A stretch of DNA of 64,000 bases from UMGS1491 sp944380925 (GTDB lineage Bacteria > Bacillota > Clostridia > Oscillospirales > Acutalibacteraceae): contig CALWJD010000002.1 in assembly GCA_944380925.1 (NCBI GenBank), forward strand, positions 116,398 to 180,397. The letters run 5' to 3'. Under the pieces are notes generated by a model. The model was not told the DNA's origin. It ran no database searches and saw nothing but the letters and a program-made list of their open reading frames with translations. Position numbers and translations under genes: made by a program. Positions 44,563 to 53,087 of this stretch are shown here, in pieces (the stretch's first letter is position 1; each line of letters starts with the position of its first letter).

Positions 44563-45781
44563 TTTTCACTATTTCCGAGTATGGGATTTTCTTATCACCT
44601 CTAAGTAAAAACACATCATCGCTGCCACAAAGTTCGATGTATCTTCGGATGATTACCGAGGCATACTTTGGATCGAGCTCCATCGTATAACAAATTCTGT
44701 CCATTTGCTGACAGGCTATCAGTGTCGAGCCGGAGCCACCGAAGGTATCAAGCACGATGCTGTTTACCGATGAGGAATTTTTTATCGGGTAGCAAAGAAG
44801 GGGGATGGGCTTCATAGTTGGATGGTCAGCATTTTTCTTTGGCTTATCGTACCGCCAAATTGTAGACTCGGCTCTTCCTGCATACCACTTGTGTTTTCCG
44901 GTCTTAAGCCATCCGTAAAGTATAGGCTCGTGTCCCCACTGGTACGGAGATCTGCCCATGACAAACGAGTTCTTCTCCCATATGCATACACCGCTTAAAT
45001 GAAAACCGGCATCAATAAACGCTTTTCTGAAATTAAGTCCTTCTGTGTCTGCGTGAAAAATGTATGCAGAACCACCATCAGCTAGGGAAGAAGCCATATT
45101 TTTAAAAGAGGATAACAAGAAATTATAAAATTTCTCGCTATCCTGCTTGTCGTTTTTAATCTTGAGTCCGTTTGCACTTTCAAAGCCCACGTTATAAGGG
45201 GGATCTGTAAGTATTAAATTTGCTTTTTTGCCGTCCATCAAAGCCTTTACGTCTTCGGGATTTGTCGCATCACCGCAGAGCAGTCTGTGTTTCCCAAGAA
45301 GCCACACATCCCCTCGATTCACAAACGACGCTTCTTCCAGGGCCTTTGTTACGTCATAGCCATCGTCTTTTCCTTCTTTGTCATCAGATTTTGAAAATAG
45401 CTCATCAATTTCTGTTAAATCAAATCCTGTCAATGTTACGTCAAAATCACTTTTCTCTATGTCTTTTATAAGGCTTTCCAAAAGAGGGATATCCCACTCA
45501 GATAATTCATTTAATTTATTATCTATAATTACATACGCATCAGCTTTTGCTCCCTCAAAGTCTAGCCGTATAACCGGTACTTCACTTATTCCAAGTTCTT
45601 TTGCAGCTTTACATCTTGCATGACCCGCTAAGATTTTATTGTCTTTACTTACTAGCACAGGATTTGTAAAGCCGTATTCTTCAATAGACCTTTTTAAGCG
45701 TTCTAATAATTCTTTTGGGTGCTTTCGAGGATTTTTAGGGTGTTGCTTTAAGTCAGATATTTTTAATTTTAAAATTTCCAT
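44549..45781 (-). CDS. ParB-domain DNA methyltransferase (N6-A/N4-C, beta class)
   Basis: 410 residues. The N-terminal ParB/sulfiredoxin-like domain (about 1-110) has NPRKHPKELLERLKRSI and ILAGHARCKAAKEL. The methyltransferase domain has catalytic LTDPPYNV before FGGSGSTLIAC, giving the beta-class order. Common in clostridial phages, probably for evading host restriction. Its C-terminus is translationally coupled to the C5 methylase. Confidence 0.92.
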   Translation of the reverse strand: MEILKLKISDLKQHPKNPRKHPKELLERLKRSIEEYGFTNPVLVSKDNKILAGHARCKAAKELGISEVPVIRLDFEGAKADAYVIIDNKLNELSEWDIPLLESLIKDIEKSDFDVTLTGFDLTEIDELFSKSDDKEGKDDGYDVTKALEEASFVNRGDVWLLGKHRLLCGDATNPEDVKALMDGKKANLILTDPPYNVGFESANGLKIKNDKQDSEKFYNFLLSSFKNMASSLADGGSAYIFHADTEGLNFRKAFIDAGFHLSGVCIWEKNSFVMGRSPYQWGHEPILYGWLKTGKHKWYAGRAESTIWRYDKPKKNADHPTMKPIPLLCYPIKNSSSVNSIVLDTFGGSGSTLIACQQMDRICYTMELDPKYASVIIRRYIELCGSDDVFLLRGDKKIPYSEIVKNDES

Positions 45782-46394
45782 TGTTCACTCTCCGTAATCT
45801 CAATTTAGACCTAACTAAATAAGAGACTGTTCCCCAGTCCCTTATAATGTCGTATATTATATTAGTTTGACTTTCTACTGTTCTGTGGCATCCCATACAT
45901 AGAACAGATAAATTTTCTATATTTCGAGTTCCTCCATATTTAACCGGCTGTATATGATGTACTATTAATTTTTCTCTTTTCCCACAACGTTCACACATAC
46001 TTTGCTTCCTTAATGCTGCACTAATTTTTTGCCAATCGCAATCATAAGGTTTAAAAGTTCTTTTCCTTTGAGCGTTATTATATAAAATTTGAAGCATTTT
46101 CTTTTTAATATCATTATTGTATTTGTTCCAGTTGGCTACAGTAGCAGCACCTATTTTTTCTTTCGTTTCTTTAGAATGATAGTTATCACCTAATAATTTT
46201 TTTCTGTTTTTTAATCCTCGACTTACTTTTTTTCTAAATTCAGGATCTTTATTTTTAATTATCAAGTCTTCACGTGATTCTTGCCATTTGTTTTGACAGC
46301 ACCTCGAGCAGAAAAAATGATTAGGCACTTTGTTTTGAGCATAACAACGTTTACCATATTTCCCACATATTTCACAACTAAATTTTATTACCAA
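45753..46394 (-). CDS. HNH homing endonuclease with NUMOD-like helices
   Basis: 213 residues. N-terminal zinc motif CEICGKYGKR...CSRCC; a middle region with KNRKKLLGDNYHSKETKEKI resembling NUMOD3 DNA-binding repeats; a C-terminal HNH (CERCGK...VHHIQPVKYGG...LCMGCH). Begins with TTG after AGAGGTG. Free-standing, between the PnuC-like gene and the methylases, overlapping the next gene. Likely a selfish insertion. Confidence 0.85.
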   Translation of the reverse strand: MVIKFSCEICGKYGKRCYAQNKVPNHFFCSRCCQNKWQESREDLIIKNKDPEFRKKVSRGLKNRKKLLGDNYHSKETKEKIGAATVANWNKYNNDIKKKMLQILYNNAQRKRTFKPYDCDWQKISAALRKQSMCERCGKREKLIVHHIQPVKYGGTRNIENLSVLCMGCHRTVESQTNIIYDIIRDWGTVSYLVRSKLRLRRVNNGNFKIKNI

Positions 46395-46430
46395 GTTAGA
46401 TTCACCTCTACATACAATCTATTTATCGTC

Positions 46431-46637
46431 TTACCAAGAGATTATGCCACAAACTGCGAGAATTACTTGTACGAAATCCAGAAGTGATCTTCCGTATGTC
46501 CCAGCGGTAAAATCAAAAATACACCACAGAATATCTCCGATTAGCCAAATATAAAAACACCATATATTCTTTCGTATGTTTAAAATAGTTCCTGTCAGCG
46601 AAATTGCTGTCAGAAACCATGTCATATCTATCATCAT
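46431..46637 (-). CDS. Short PnuC-like membrane protein
   Basis: About 68 residues with two to three membrane helices; FLTAISLTGTILNIRKNIWC and IYIWLIGDILW-type sequence resemble one segment of the PnuC nicotinamide-riboside transporter. PnuC itself is about 230 residues, so this is a minimal relative of the kind found in phages. ATG overlaps the TerS stop (ATGATG), AAGGAG upstream. Confidence 0.65.
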   Translation of the reverse strand: MMIDMTWFLTAISLTGTILNIRKNIWCFYIWLIGDILWCIFDFTAGTYGRSLLDFVQVILAVCGIISW

Positions 46638-47218
46638 CGCTTTCTCCTTGCAGTTAGGAGTAGCTCCATTGCGTTGTCTTGTGGTGTATCGGTAAAACTT
46701 GTCGTACAATTTTGCTTTACAATATCAAAAATTTCATACCAGATAATGTTTGCCTGCTTTTGGAATCCCACACTCATCTGCACAAATGGGTTCGCAATTG
46801 CTGCCCCGGTGGTTGGATGCTTTCCTAAAAATCCAAACTTGCTTATTGCTTCTTCGCATTGTATGTATCTCGCAAAAGCCTGTGAATAGGATTCAACGAG
46901 TCTTGGATTTACAAACTGGTCGCATTTTCGCTTTTTTAGCCACAGCCATGTTTCTTCGAAGATTTTATCTGCTCCGAGAGGTTTTCCGTCTTTTTGCTCA
47001 GAACTTAAATATTCACTTGGTTTTGGAATCTGACTGCCTTCCAAATCCTGTGGCTCTAAAAAGTCAGAGCTATCCAGTTCGAATGAAGGTTCATCGTCTA
47101 AATCCAGCGGTTCAAAAACTCGTGCTGGCCTTCCCGATGCTATTTTATCAGCTAAAGAATCAGGCTTATCTCCGGCACGAACTCTTCGACCGCCTCTGTA
47201 CGTTCCGTCCTTTGACAT
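46634..47218 (-). CDS. Small terminase subunit, P27 family
   Basis: 194 residues from the ATG at 47218 (AAAGGAG upstream). Typical P27 N-terminus KDGTYRGGRRVRAGDKPDSL and the helical core EETWLWLKKRKCDQFVNP, LVESYSQAFARYIQCEEAI, FVQMSVGFQKQANIIWYEI. It recognises packaging DNA for TerL. It is unusually far (about 7 kb) from TerL. Confidence 0.9.
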   Translation of the reverse strand: MSKDGTYRGGRRVRAGDKPDSLADKIASGRPARVFEPLDLDDEPSFELDSSDFLEPQDLEGSQIPKPSEYLSSEQKDGKPLGADKIFEETWLWLKKRKCDQFVNPRLVESYSQAFARYIQCEEAISKFGFLGKHPTTGAAIANPFVQMSVGFQKQANIIWYEIFDIVKQNCTTSFTDTPQDNAMELLLTARRKR

Positions 47219-47359
47219 TTTCTCACACTCCTTTTGTAAAATAAAAATTCCCAAAAAGTCACGCAGCTTTTTGAGAATAATTGGTTAATACCCCGTTTGA
47301 ATCGGATTTTTTTCACGCGTTTCCCCACGCCCGTTGCTTCCGAGGTAGGGAAGAGAGAT

Positions 47360-47400
47360 TTTACTCCCCCCCCTCCGGAGGAGGCGACTCGAAGTCGCTC
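47360..47400. other. Candidate cos region
   Basis: Between the 104-residue gene and TerS: an 8-C run (47366-47373) overlapping palindrome CCTCCGGAGG (47372-47381), then palindrome GCGACTCGAAGTCGC (47384-47398). This GC island contrasts with the AT-rich surroundings and matches the place and look of cos sites near HNH/TerS in Firmicute phages. Confidence 0.45.
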
Positions 47401-47404
47401 ACCT

Positions 47405-47719
47405 TTAAAGTTTTATCAGTGCAGTATACCTTGCGTAGTCGTAGCCTTCGCCGTTGATTGCCAATGCTTCATCGTTTCTGCTTTCGTCCTTGAAAAGGAA
47501 GCACCTTGCTGTTCCGTCTTGTTCCTCGCCACACTGATTTGTAATCTCTTTTACGAATTCGTTATCCTCGTTTAAGTTTTGAATCAAATCTTCGTAGGAT
47601 TCGTGGGTTAAAACCTTTTCTCCGATTACCTTGAATCTTTTTTCTTCTCCAAACTTTCTTGCTTCGTTTCTCAAAAGTTCCTCTCTGTTTTTTGCTTTGC
47701 GTGAAAAAAATCCTGTCAT
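47405..47719 (-). CDS. Small hypothetical phage protein (conserved near cos/TerS)
   Basis: 104 residues: basic N-terminus MTGFFSRKAKNREELLRNEA, a helix NREELLRNEARKFGEE, then an alpha/beta domain with ITNQCGEEQDGTARCFLFKD and EGYDYARYTALIKL. I do not recognise it with certainty. AAAGGAG site. It is preceded by repeat element B copy 1. Confidence 0.6.
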   Translation of the reverse strand: MTGFFSRKAKNREELLRNEARKFGEEKRFKVIGEKVLTHESYEDLIQNLNEDNEFVKEITNQCGEEQDGTARCFLFKDESRNDEALAINGEGYDYARYTALIKL

Positions 47720-47766
47720 TTTAAAAACTCCTTTTTTAATTTTGCGTTAGGGTTTTGTTTTCCCTT

Positions 47767-47876
47767 CGCTAATTACATATTACCTCTACTCGTCTCGACT
47801 AGCAAGTTAATTCTGTGCTTTTAAATGTAGAACAACCCCGCAGTTTACCTAGCTTTTGCGTCACTAGTACACAAAC
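47767..47876 (-). repeat. Repeated intergenic element B, copy 1
   Basis: About 110 nt related to 48323-48434. Shared plus-strand blocks are ATTACATATTACCTCT, TGTGCTTTT, TAGAACAA and CTAGCTTTT(G/A)CGTCA. On the minus strand each ends in a ribosome-like AGAGGTAAT followed by ATG TAA. Each lies upstream of a small leftward gene. Confidence 0.75.
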
Positions 47877-47945
47877 AAAGGAGGGAGCAAAACGTAATCA
47901 ATTTTATGGGCTAAATTGAAAATTTTTCCATAAATCGCGACTAAA

Positions 47946-47988
47946 TTTTAAAAACGTTTAAGAGTTTTTTATGGTAACCCTTAAACGA
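47946..47988 (-). terminator. Terminator after the 81-residue gene
   Basis: CGTTTAAG / CTTAAACG arms with a 17-nt loop, T-run on the minus strand. Together with element B this accounts for most of the 320-bp gap 47720-48039, which holds no gene. Confidence 0.65.
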
Positions 47989-48039
47989 TAAGTTTTGTAA
48001 GTTGCTAAAAATCTCCTTTTTTGTGAAGCTCCTTAGTTT

Positions 48040-48285
48040 TTACTCAGCTTTTAAAAAATACTCCAGTTTTTGATTTTCTTCGTCAAGATTTTTTAATTTG
48101 ATGTAGATGTCTTCTAGCCCTCTTAAGTAGCCCGGCAGGTGATTAATCATTTCGTAAACGTTGTTTTCTGCTACGTTTTTGTTTACCATTTTCTGGACTA
48201 GACTTAAATTTTCTGTAAGCTCATTGCTTAACTTTTGAGCAAGTGATTTGTTGAGTTCGATTGCCTTTTTAATTTTGCTTTCCAT
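48040..48285 (-). CDS. Small helical phage protein
   Basis: 81 residues, predicted as two long amphipathic helices with heptad-like Leu/Asn spacing; no motif recognised. GGAGGG site before the ATG. Lies between the elements B1 and B2, so it may be an independently expressed insertion. Confidence 0.6.
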   Translation of the reverse strand: MESKIKKAIELNKSLAQKLSNELTENLSLVQKMVNKNVAENNVYEMINHLPGYLRGLEDIYIKLKNLDEENQKLEYFLKAE

Positions 48286-48322
48286 TCTTTTCCCTCCAAA
48301 TTTTATTTAGCTTAAGGCCTTT

Positions 48323-48434
48323 TAGCTTGATTACATATTACCTCTCGTTGGCTACATTATCAAGCTAACAGTGTGCTTTTTGACATAGAACAAATCCGCA
48401 TAAAATCTAGCTTTTACGTCATTTGTATACAATC
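48323..48434 (-). repeat. Repeated intergenic element B, copy 2
   Basis: Relative of 47767-47876. Contains a perfect 10-bp inverted repeat TTAGCTTGAT / ATCAAGCTAA enclosing AGAGGTAAT-ATG-TAA on the minus strand. This would place a start-stop pair in the loop of a hairpin. Confidence 0.75.
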
Positions 48435-48450
48435 AAAATCAAGGCTATAC

Positions 48451-48804
48451 CTATCCCCAACGACCTCCTTCCGTTGCGGTAATTCTTGAGTGACAGCTTT
48501 TGCAAAGGCTCATCAAATTTTCTTCACGATGCGTACCGCCTTTTGATAAAGGAATTATGTGATGCACCTCTTCGACAGGTCTTAAAATATTTTTCCTTTC
48601 ACACAGCTCACAAAGAGGATGCTCTTTGATGTAAAGCTGTCTTATTCTTCGCCACCTGCTACTGTAATTTTTATAAGTATTGGGATCTCTTTTATACTTG
48701 TTATAGTAGTGACTTTCGAGTTTTCTATGCTTTTCACAATACTTCTCTTCCGTAAGTTCCGGACATCCTATAAATCTACATGGACTTTTAGGCTTTTTTG
48801 GCAT
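48451..48804 (-). CDS. HNH endonuclease (packaging-associated type)
   Basis: 117 residues from the ATG at 48804 (AGAGGTG upstream). Zinc-binding HNH core: CELCERKN...EEVHHIIPLSKGGTHREENL...LCKSCHSRI; an N-terminal Cys pair precedes it. This class lies next to TerS in many cos phages and is needed with terminase for cleavage. Here two small genes intervene. Confidence 0.88.
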   Translation of the reverse strand: MPKKPKSPCRFIGCPELTEEKYCEKHRKLESHYYNKYKRDPNTYKNYSSRWRRIRQLYIKEHPLCELCERKNILRPVEEVHHIIPLSKGGTHREENLMSLCKSCHSRITATEGGRWG

Positions 48805-48917
48805 TACTTTCACCTCTGTAAAAATATTGAACCTCCACAACTTACTGTGAAGGTTCTTTGATTTTTATTTTCCCAATTATAATACTATCAAATTTCTATA
48901 GTGTCTTTCTATGTCTT

Positions 48918-49331
48918 TTAGTGTCCTGTTATTCCATCGCATACTTCCAAAGAGCGTCTATGCAATTTATGAAGATATCTCAAATCGTAATTCATCTCCA
49001 CAGCGATCTGTTCCCACGTTCTAAAGCACAGATACCTGAGTTCGAGTAAGGTCTGAAGTTCTGGATTCTGAACCTTCTTGATTGTAGAAACGATATTTTT
49101 CTTTATTTCTACCAATTTTTCTATATCTTTGTTGATTTCCTCTTCTAAGTCCACTATTTTTGCTATAACGTCTGCCATTCGGCTTTGACCTTCTGTTTTG
49201 CTTATCGGCATATCTGACAGTGTAGACGTAGCTTTTGTTGCGAGACACCGTAGTGACTTGATTTGCTCCATTTTACAGTCTATTCTTTGGTCTATGTGAT
49301 ACGCTTGAGAAAGGTATTCTTTTACATTCAT
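48918..49331 (-). CDS. DUF1492/ArpU-like late transcription regulator
   Basis: 137 residues. N-terminal coiled coil (VKEYLSQAYHIDQRIDCKME..., VDLEEEINKDIEKLVEIKKN) and a C-terminal sigma-4-like helix-turn-helix (LELRYLCFRTWEQIAVEMNY). Members activate phage packaging and late genes. The position between replication and packaging genes fits. AAAGGAGG site. Confidence 0.82.
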   Translation of the reverse strand: MNVKEYLSQAYHIDQRIDCKMEQIKSLRCLATKATSTLSDMPISKTEGQSRMADVIAKIVDLEEEINKDIEKLVEIKKNIVSTIKKVQNPELQTLLELRYLCFRTWEQIAVEMNYDLRYLHKLHRRSLEVCDGITGH

Positions 49332-49547
49332 TTAAAATACCCTCCTTTGTCCAAATTCACAACCAGACCAAGTTATATATTTAAGGACATTACCTTGAGT
49401 GTCTACATTTAAAAGAGACTTATAATATTCACTTTCGGGATTACCACACTCATACACACTTTGGTTATCGCATTTCATAGTAGGATCTTCTCTAACAAAA
49501 CGGTACAATTTGCACCTGATATTGCCATTTTTATTCTTTATGGACAT
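49332..49547 (-). CDS. Small Cys-containing hypothetical protein
   Basis: 71 residues from the ATG at 49547 (GGAAGGTG upstream). Four Cys residues could bind a metal; otherwise unrecognised. Adjacent to the DUF1492 gene with no gap. Preceded by an AT-rich repeat tract. Confidence 0.55.
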   Translation of the reverse strand: MSIKNKNGNIRCKLYRFVREDPTMKCDNQSVYECGNPESEYYKSLLNVDTQGNVLKYITWSGCEFGQRRVF

Positions 49548-49552
49548 AAAAA

Positions 49553-49655
49553 CACCTTCCAAATTACAAATTTTAAAATTTATCTGCACTTTGAATTTTG
49601 TAATTTGTATTTTTGTAACTTTGCATTTTGAATTTTGTACTTTGAGGGTGTTTTA
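49553..49655. repeat. AT-rich degenerate direct repeats
   Basis: On the minus strand the units ACAAAATTCAAA(A/G)TGCA and ACAAATTACAAAATTC recur several times over about 100 nt in a non-coding gap. Iteron-like appearance next to replication genes. Confidence 0.55.
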
Positions 49656-49940
49656 TTCCAGCATCACCCCTTTCAAGATATCTTTTACTTCCTGTAAACT
49701 TGTAACTTTAAATGCCATACCACCTGATCCATTTATTTTTGTAATCATAAATTCCTGTAGCTTTGATAGCCTACCTTTTTCGGTTTTAACTTCAAACGCC
49801 ACAAATTTTCCTTTATAGCAACAAATGATGTCGGGAAGCCCTGATACACCATATATGCCACCATGCTCTTTGAATGCGAAGCATTCGGGTATTGATTTCA
49901 AATATTTTAATATTTGATTTGTTATTGTTTTTTCTCTCAT
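49653..49940 (-). CDS. VRR-NUC domain nuclease
   Basis: 95 residues from the ATG at 49940. Complete VRR-NUC pattern: HGGIYGVSGLPDIICCYKGK with catalytic Asp, FVAFEVKTEKGRLS with Glu-x-Lys, Gln near LQEFMI. These phage enzymes act with SNF2 helicases on recombination or replication intermediates, and a SNF2 gene is present upstream. The open frame extends 42 codons further without good support. Confidence 0.9.
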   Translation of the reverse strand: MREKTITNQILKYLKSIPECFAFKEHGGIYGVSGLPDIICCYKGKFVAFEVKTEKGRLSKLQEFMITKINGSGGMAFKVTSLQEVKDILKGVMLE

Positions 49941-49959
49941 ACTCTTATCTCCAATCCAA

Positions 49960-50190
49960 CCGTTACCCATGTTACTCATCGTTACCCGAGTTTTTTGAAA
50001 ATGGGTAACACCCTTAAACCCAATAACAAAGCCATTGTTTATATAAATGTTACCCATGTTACTCATAAAATAAATTTATTTGTTTATATAGGACTTTTTT
50101 AATTTACACAATAAAAAATTAAATCGTTTATATTACTCTAAATATACGAGTGTGTATGCGCAAAATCGGGGTTCATGGGTAACACACCTT
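49960..50190. repeat. GTTACCC / GTTACTC repeat cluster
   Basis: The unit GTTACCCATGTTACTCAT occurs at 49968-49985 and 50051-50068, with further GGGTAAC or GTTACCC copies near 49980, 50003 and 50176. The cluster covers the gap between the VRR-NUC and DUF927 genes. Confidence 0.65.
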
Positions 50191-50198
50191 CAAAGTGG

Positions 50199-53087
50199 CT
50201 ATTTTAAGGGATTTGTAGGAACGTCATTTTCTCCATTTGTTCCCCAAGATATCATTGTTTCAATGCAAAAGCATTTTTGCAGCACTCCATTTATTCTTTT
50301 GGGTACGTGCATTCGCGTGATTCCGTGCTTATCTTGGATGGTATTTATCAATTCTCGGTCCTTAAATCCGCGAGTAACTTTCGAGTAGTCAAACCCGTTT
50401 TCCTCAAGTGCTTGACGCAGAATGTTTGGAATAATATACACCGTATTTTCCTCGATTTTTCCGTAACATGGCGTACTATCAGGTACAAAGCGGTTTTTAT
50501 TGCTCGTTATCCAGCCTATTACAAAGTCCCAAGCTCTGTCGATGGTATCGGCTCTTTGTAATTCTTTACAATTTTCCATGATTTTAGTTCCAAGCTCTAC
50601 AGCTTCGTCCCACGCTACTGTTTCATCAAGATTAAAGACCGATATACTCGAATAATAGTCACCAAGACACACTATTGCTACATTATCAAGATGCGTATTA
50701 TCACATTCATCGCTGGAATGTTTAAGGATAGTATCTCGTAACTTTTCGAAGTCACGGTGTATCTTGTTTTTAACTTTCATTACGCTATTAATCAGGTACT
50801 CAATGTAAATTTTCCCTGCAAAACCATAATTGTTCTCGCTTGTCAGGTGAAACTGATGAGCCACATCGGGATTAGAAGCAGGCTTGCCGTAAAGTTCTAA
50901 AACTCGGCTTAAGACCCCATCGTTGCTTGATTCTTTGCTGATAGGTTGCTCACCGGACGTTATAATATTGTTTCTCCAGCTTAAAGTTTCCTGCATACCA
51001 CCGTCTTTGGAGCCTCTGAGCCGCCCAAAGCCATTGCCAAGACTGTATATGATATTTTCAAGAGGCAGTCTCTTGTTGTTCAAAACCTGCAATTCATCGA
51101 TGGCAAAAGGAAGATGTTTGAGTATGCCTGCCATTCGCTCGAGGCCAACGCTCGTAGCATTAAAACTGCCCATGAGCTTCGTTGGATTCCCCCAGACGCT
51201 TATTGCCATCTTAATTGCTGCGGTCTTTCCAGACCTAGAATCGTGCCAGATGTGTACGAAAAATACACGATGATTCAATATTTTAAAAAGTGGCGCACTG
51301 AACGATGATGCTAAGATAAATCTTCCAAACGGACTCTCTCGGAGTAATTTTGCATTCTTTATCCACGTCTCTAAACTGCCACATTCGCAGGTGCTGTCGA
51401 TAACATTTGCTGCTTCTTTATACTCCGATTCAAAAACAATCTCGCTACTAAATTTATAGGGAAAAAACTCTTTTCCGACCCAGCCCATACGGGAGATTGA
51501 CTTCACAAACGGAATCTTACTATCATTGACACTTTCGTAATCATAGAGATATTTCACAATGTCAGAAGCATTGCCCGAAGATATAGGGAGTCCACTATCA
51601 GCGTATTTAATTATCGATGTTCGATTAAACACATGAGACCGCGGTGCAATGACACATTTCAAGTGTCCTCGATTCCAAAATGTAATCTCAACTTTCTGAG
51701 TTCCGTCATCTATATTTTCAAACTTTCGAGAGATAATCAGTGGACATGGACACACCTGCATCAGTTCGTCAGAAACATTATTTTTTAAGATTTTACAAAC
51801 TCCGTGTTTCTCATCGACTTCCCAGCCTTGAGGCACTACTGCACCAAAAGTCTCTAGTTTATTAAGTTTTAGGAGACGAGGTTTCTCAGATTTATCGCCA
51901 TTGTTGCGATAAGTCTCGTGTCTGACCGCCTTTTCAAAGTCACGAAGATTAATTTTGCCTTTAAGTTTTACCTTAAGTTTAGCGTATTCTGACGGAAGAT
52001 TCGATTTAGCCCACGCACAAAGTTTCACATTATCTTCTGATAAAATTTCATTAACATCTACTTTTTCACTTAAAATTAAGTTCTTAAAACGCTCTTCACG
52101 GCTCGGCAGACCATAAACGATAGGAGCCTTAACAAAACAGTTTTTGCCGCAGTCGAAATTAAGATTATTTTTTATATATTCGCAGGTATGAGGCTTGTTT
52201 TCTGATATTGCACGTTCGATTTTTCTCTCAGTTTCATAAAAACTGTACTTAGGATAATTTTTGCTAAACTGATGTACCGAATCGTTACCCCCTTTAAGTG
52301 GAGCAAGGTTGGTAATCATAGCGTGCCACAGAGGCTCCGGTAGCTCCGCTGCATTGTCCACACAATATTTTATAAAATTGCATTTTCCTAGGACTTTATC
52401 AGCACCTTGTGCATTTTTAACAATAGGTGCAATTATATCGTTACAATGTACATATTGACTAAATTTATCTAAACTGTACCTTTTAAGATTACTTTCTATT
52501 ACTTTGCACATAGCTCCATCTTTCAGTTTGTGATTAATAGTTCCCGGTACTCTTAAAATTCTAGCCAAATCATAAACATTATCGATTCTCCAACCACGCT
52601 TTTTTGCTTCAAGGCTTATGTATCTTCCAAATCCTTTAAATATCGAAACAATGTAGCTTCTGTCTTGGTTGGTTTCAATGTTAAATGGTTCTTTTAAAAG
52701 CCAGTATCCATGTATTCCGTTACCTGAATTTACAATTATGCTTGGTTTGATATCCAGATTGTTAAGAAACGATGCGGCTTCGGACGTTGTCTCAGGAAGT
52801 GATTTTTCAGCATGAGCATCGCCTTTAACATCAATATCAGCGTACAAAGCTCCAATGCACAAGATATCTTTTTCACTTCCTCTAAGGCCATTTTTGAGCA
52901 CCTTATTTCTTAGACCTACACCAAAAAATACATTTGTTTTTTGGCTTATACTTTCAGCAGTTTTTGCAACTTTCTCGATCTCGCTTACCTTAAACCACTT
53001 AGTATTTCTACTGGGTAGGACTGTCAGCGTTATAAATCCGGTGTTGCAGCCTTTATAAATTTCATTTAAAAACTCACAGGTATTCAC
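50199..53087 (-). CDS. Primase-helicase (AEP-like N-terminus, DUF927 SF3-type helicase)
   Basis: 962 residues. N-terminal archaeo-eukaryotic-primase-like region: ALYADIDVKGDAH (catalytic DxD) near 80-95, VNSGNGIHGYWLL, then LARILRVPGTINHK. The C-terminal DUF927 helicase has Walker A WHDSRSGKTAAIKMA and FAIDELQVLNNKRLPLENI as Walker B. It would unwind and prime phage DNA. Starts with GTG, overlapping the previous stop. Confidence 0.88.
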   Translation of the reverse strand: MNTCEFLNEIYKGCNTGFITLTVLPSRNTKWFKVSEIEKVAKTAESISQKTNVFFGVGLRNKVLKNGLRGSEKDILCIGALYADIDVKGDAHAEKSLPETTSEAASFLNNLDIKPSIIVNSGNGIHGYWLLKEPFNIETNQDRSYIVSIFKGFGRYISLEAKKRGWRIDNVYDLARILRVPGTINHKLKDGAMCKVIESNLKRYSLDKFSQYVHCNDIIAPIVKNAQGADKVLGKCNFIKYCVDNAAELPEPLWHAMITNLAPLKGGNDSVHQFSKNYPKYSFYETERKIERAISENKPHTCEYIKNNLNFDCGKNCFVKAPIVYGLPSREERFKNLILSEKVDVNEILSEDNVKLCAWAKSNLPSEYAKLKVKLKGKINLRDFEKAVRHETYRNNGDKSEKPRLLKLNKLETFGAVVPQGWEVDEKHGVCKILKNNVSDELMQVCPCPLIISRKFENIDDGTQKVEITFWNRGHLKCVIAPRSHVFNRTSIIKYADSGLPISSGNASDIVKYLYDYESVNDSKIPFVKSISRMGWVGKEFFPYKFSSEIVFESEYKEAANVIDSTCECGSLETWIKNAKLLRESPFGRFILASSFSAPLFKILNHRVFFVHIWHDSRSGKTAAIKMAISVWGNPTKLMGSFNATSVGLERMAGILKHLPFAIDELQVLNNKRLPLENIIYSLGNGFGRLRGSKDGGMQETLSWRNNIITSGEQPISKESSNDGVLSRVLELYGKPASNPDVAHQFHLTSENNYGFAGKIYIEYLINSVMKVKNKIHRDFEKLRDTILKHSSDECDNTHLDNVAIVCLGDYYSSISVFNLDETVAWDEAVELGTKIMENCKELQRADTIDRAWDFVIGWITSNKNRFVPDSTPCYGKIEENTVYIIPNILRQALEENGFDYSKVTRGFKDRELINTIQDKHGITRMHVPKRINGVLQKCFCIETMISWGTNGENDVPTNPLK

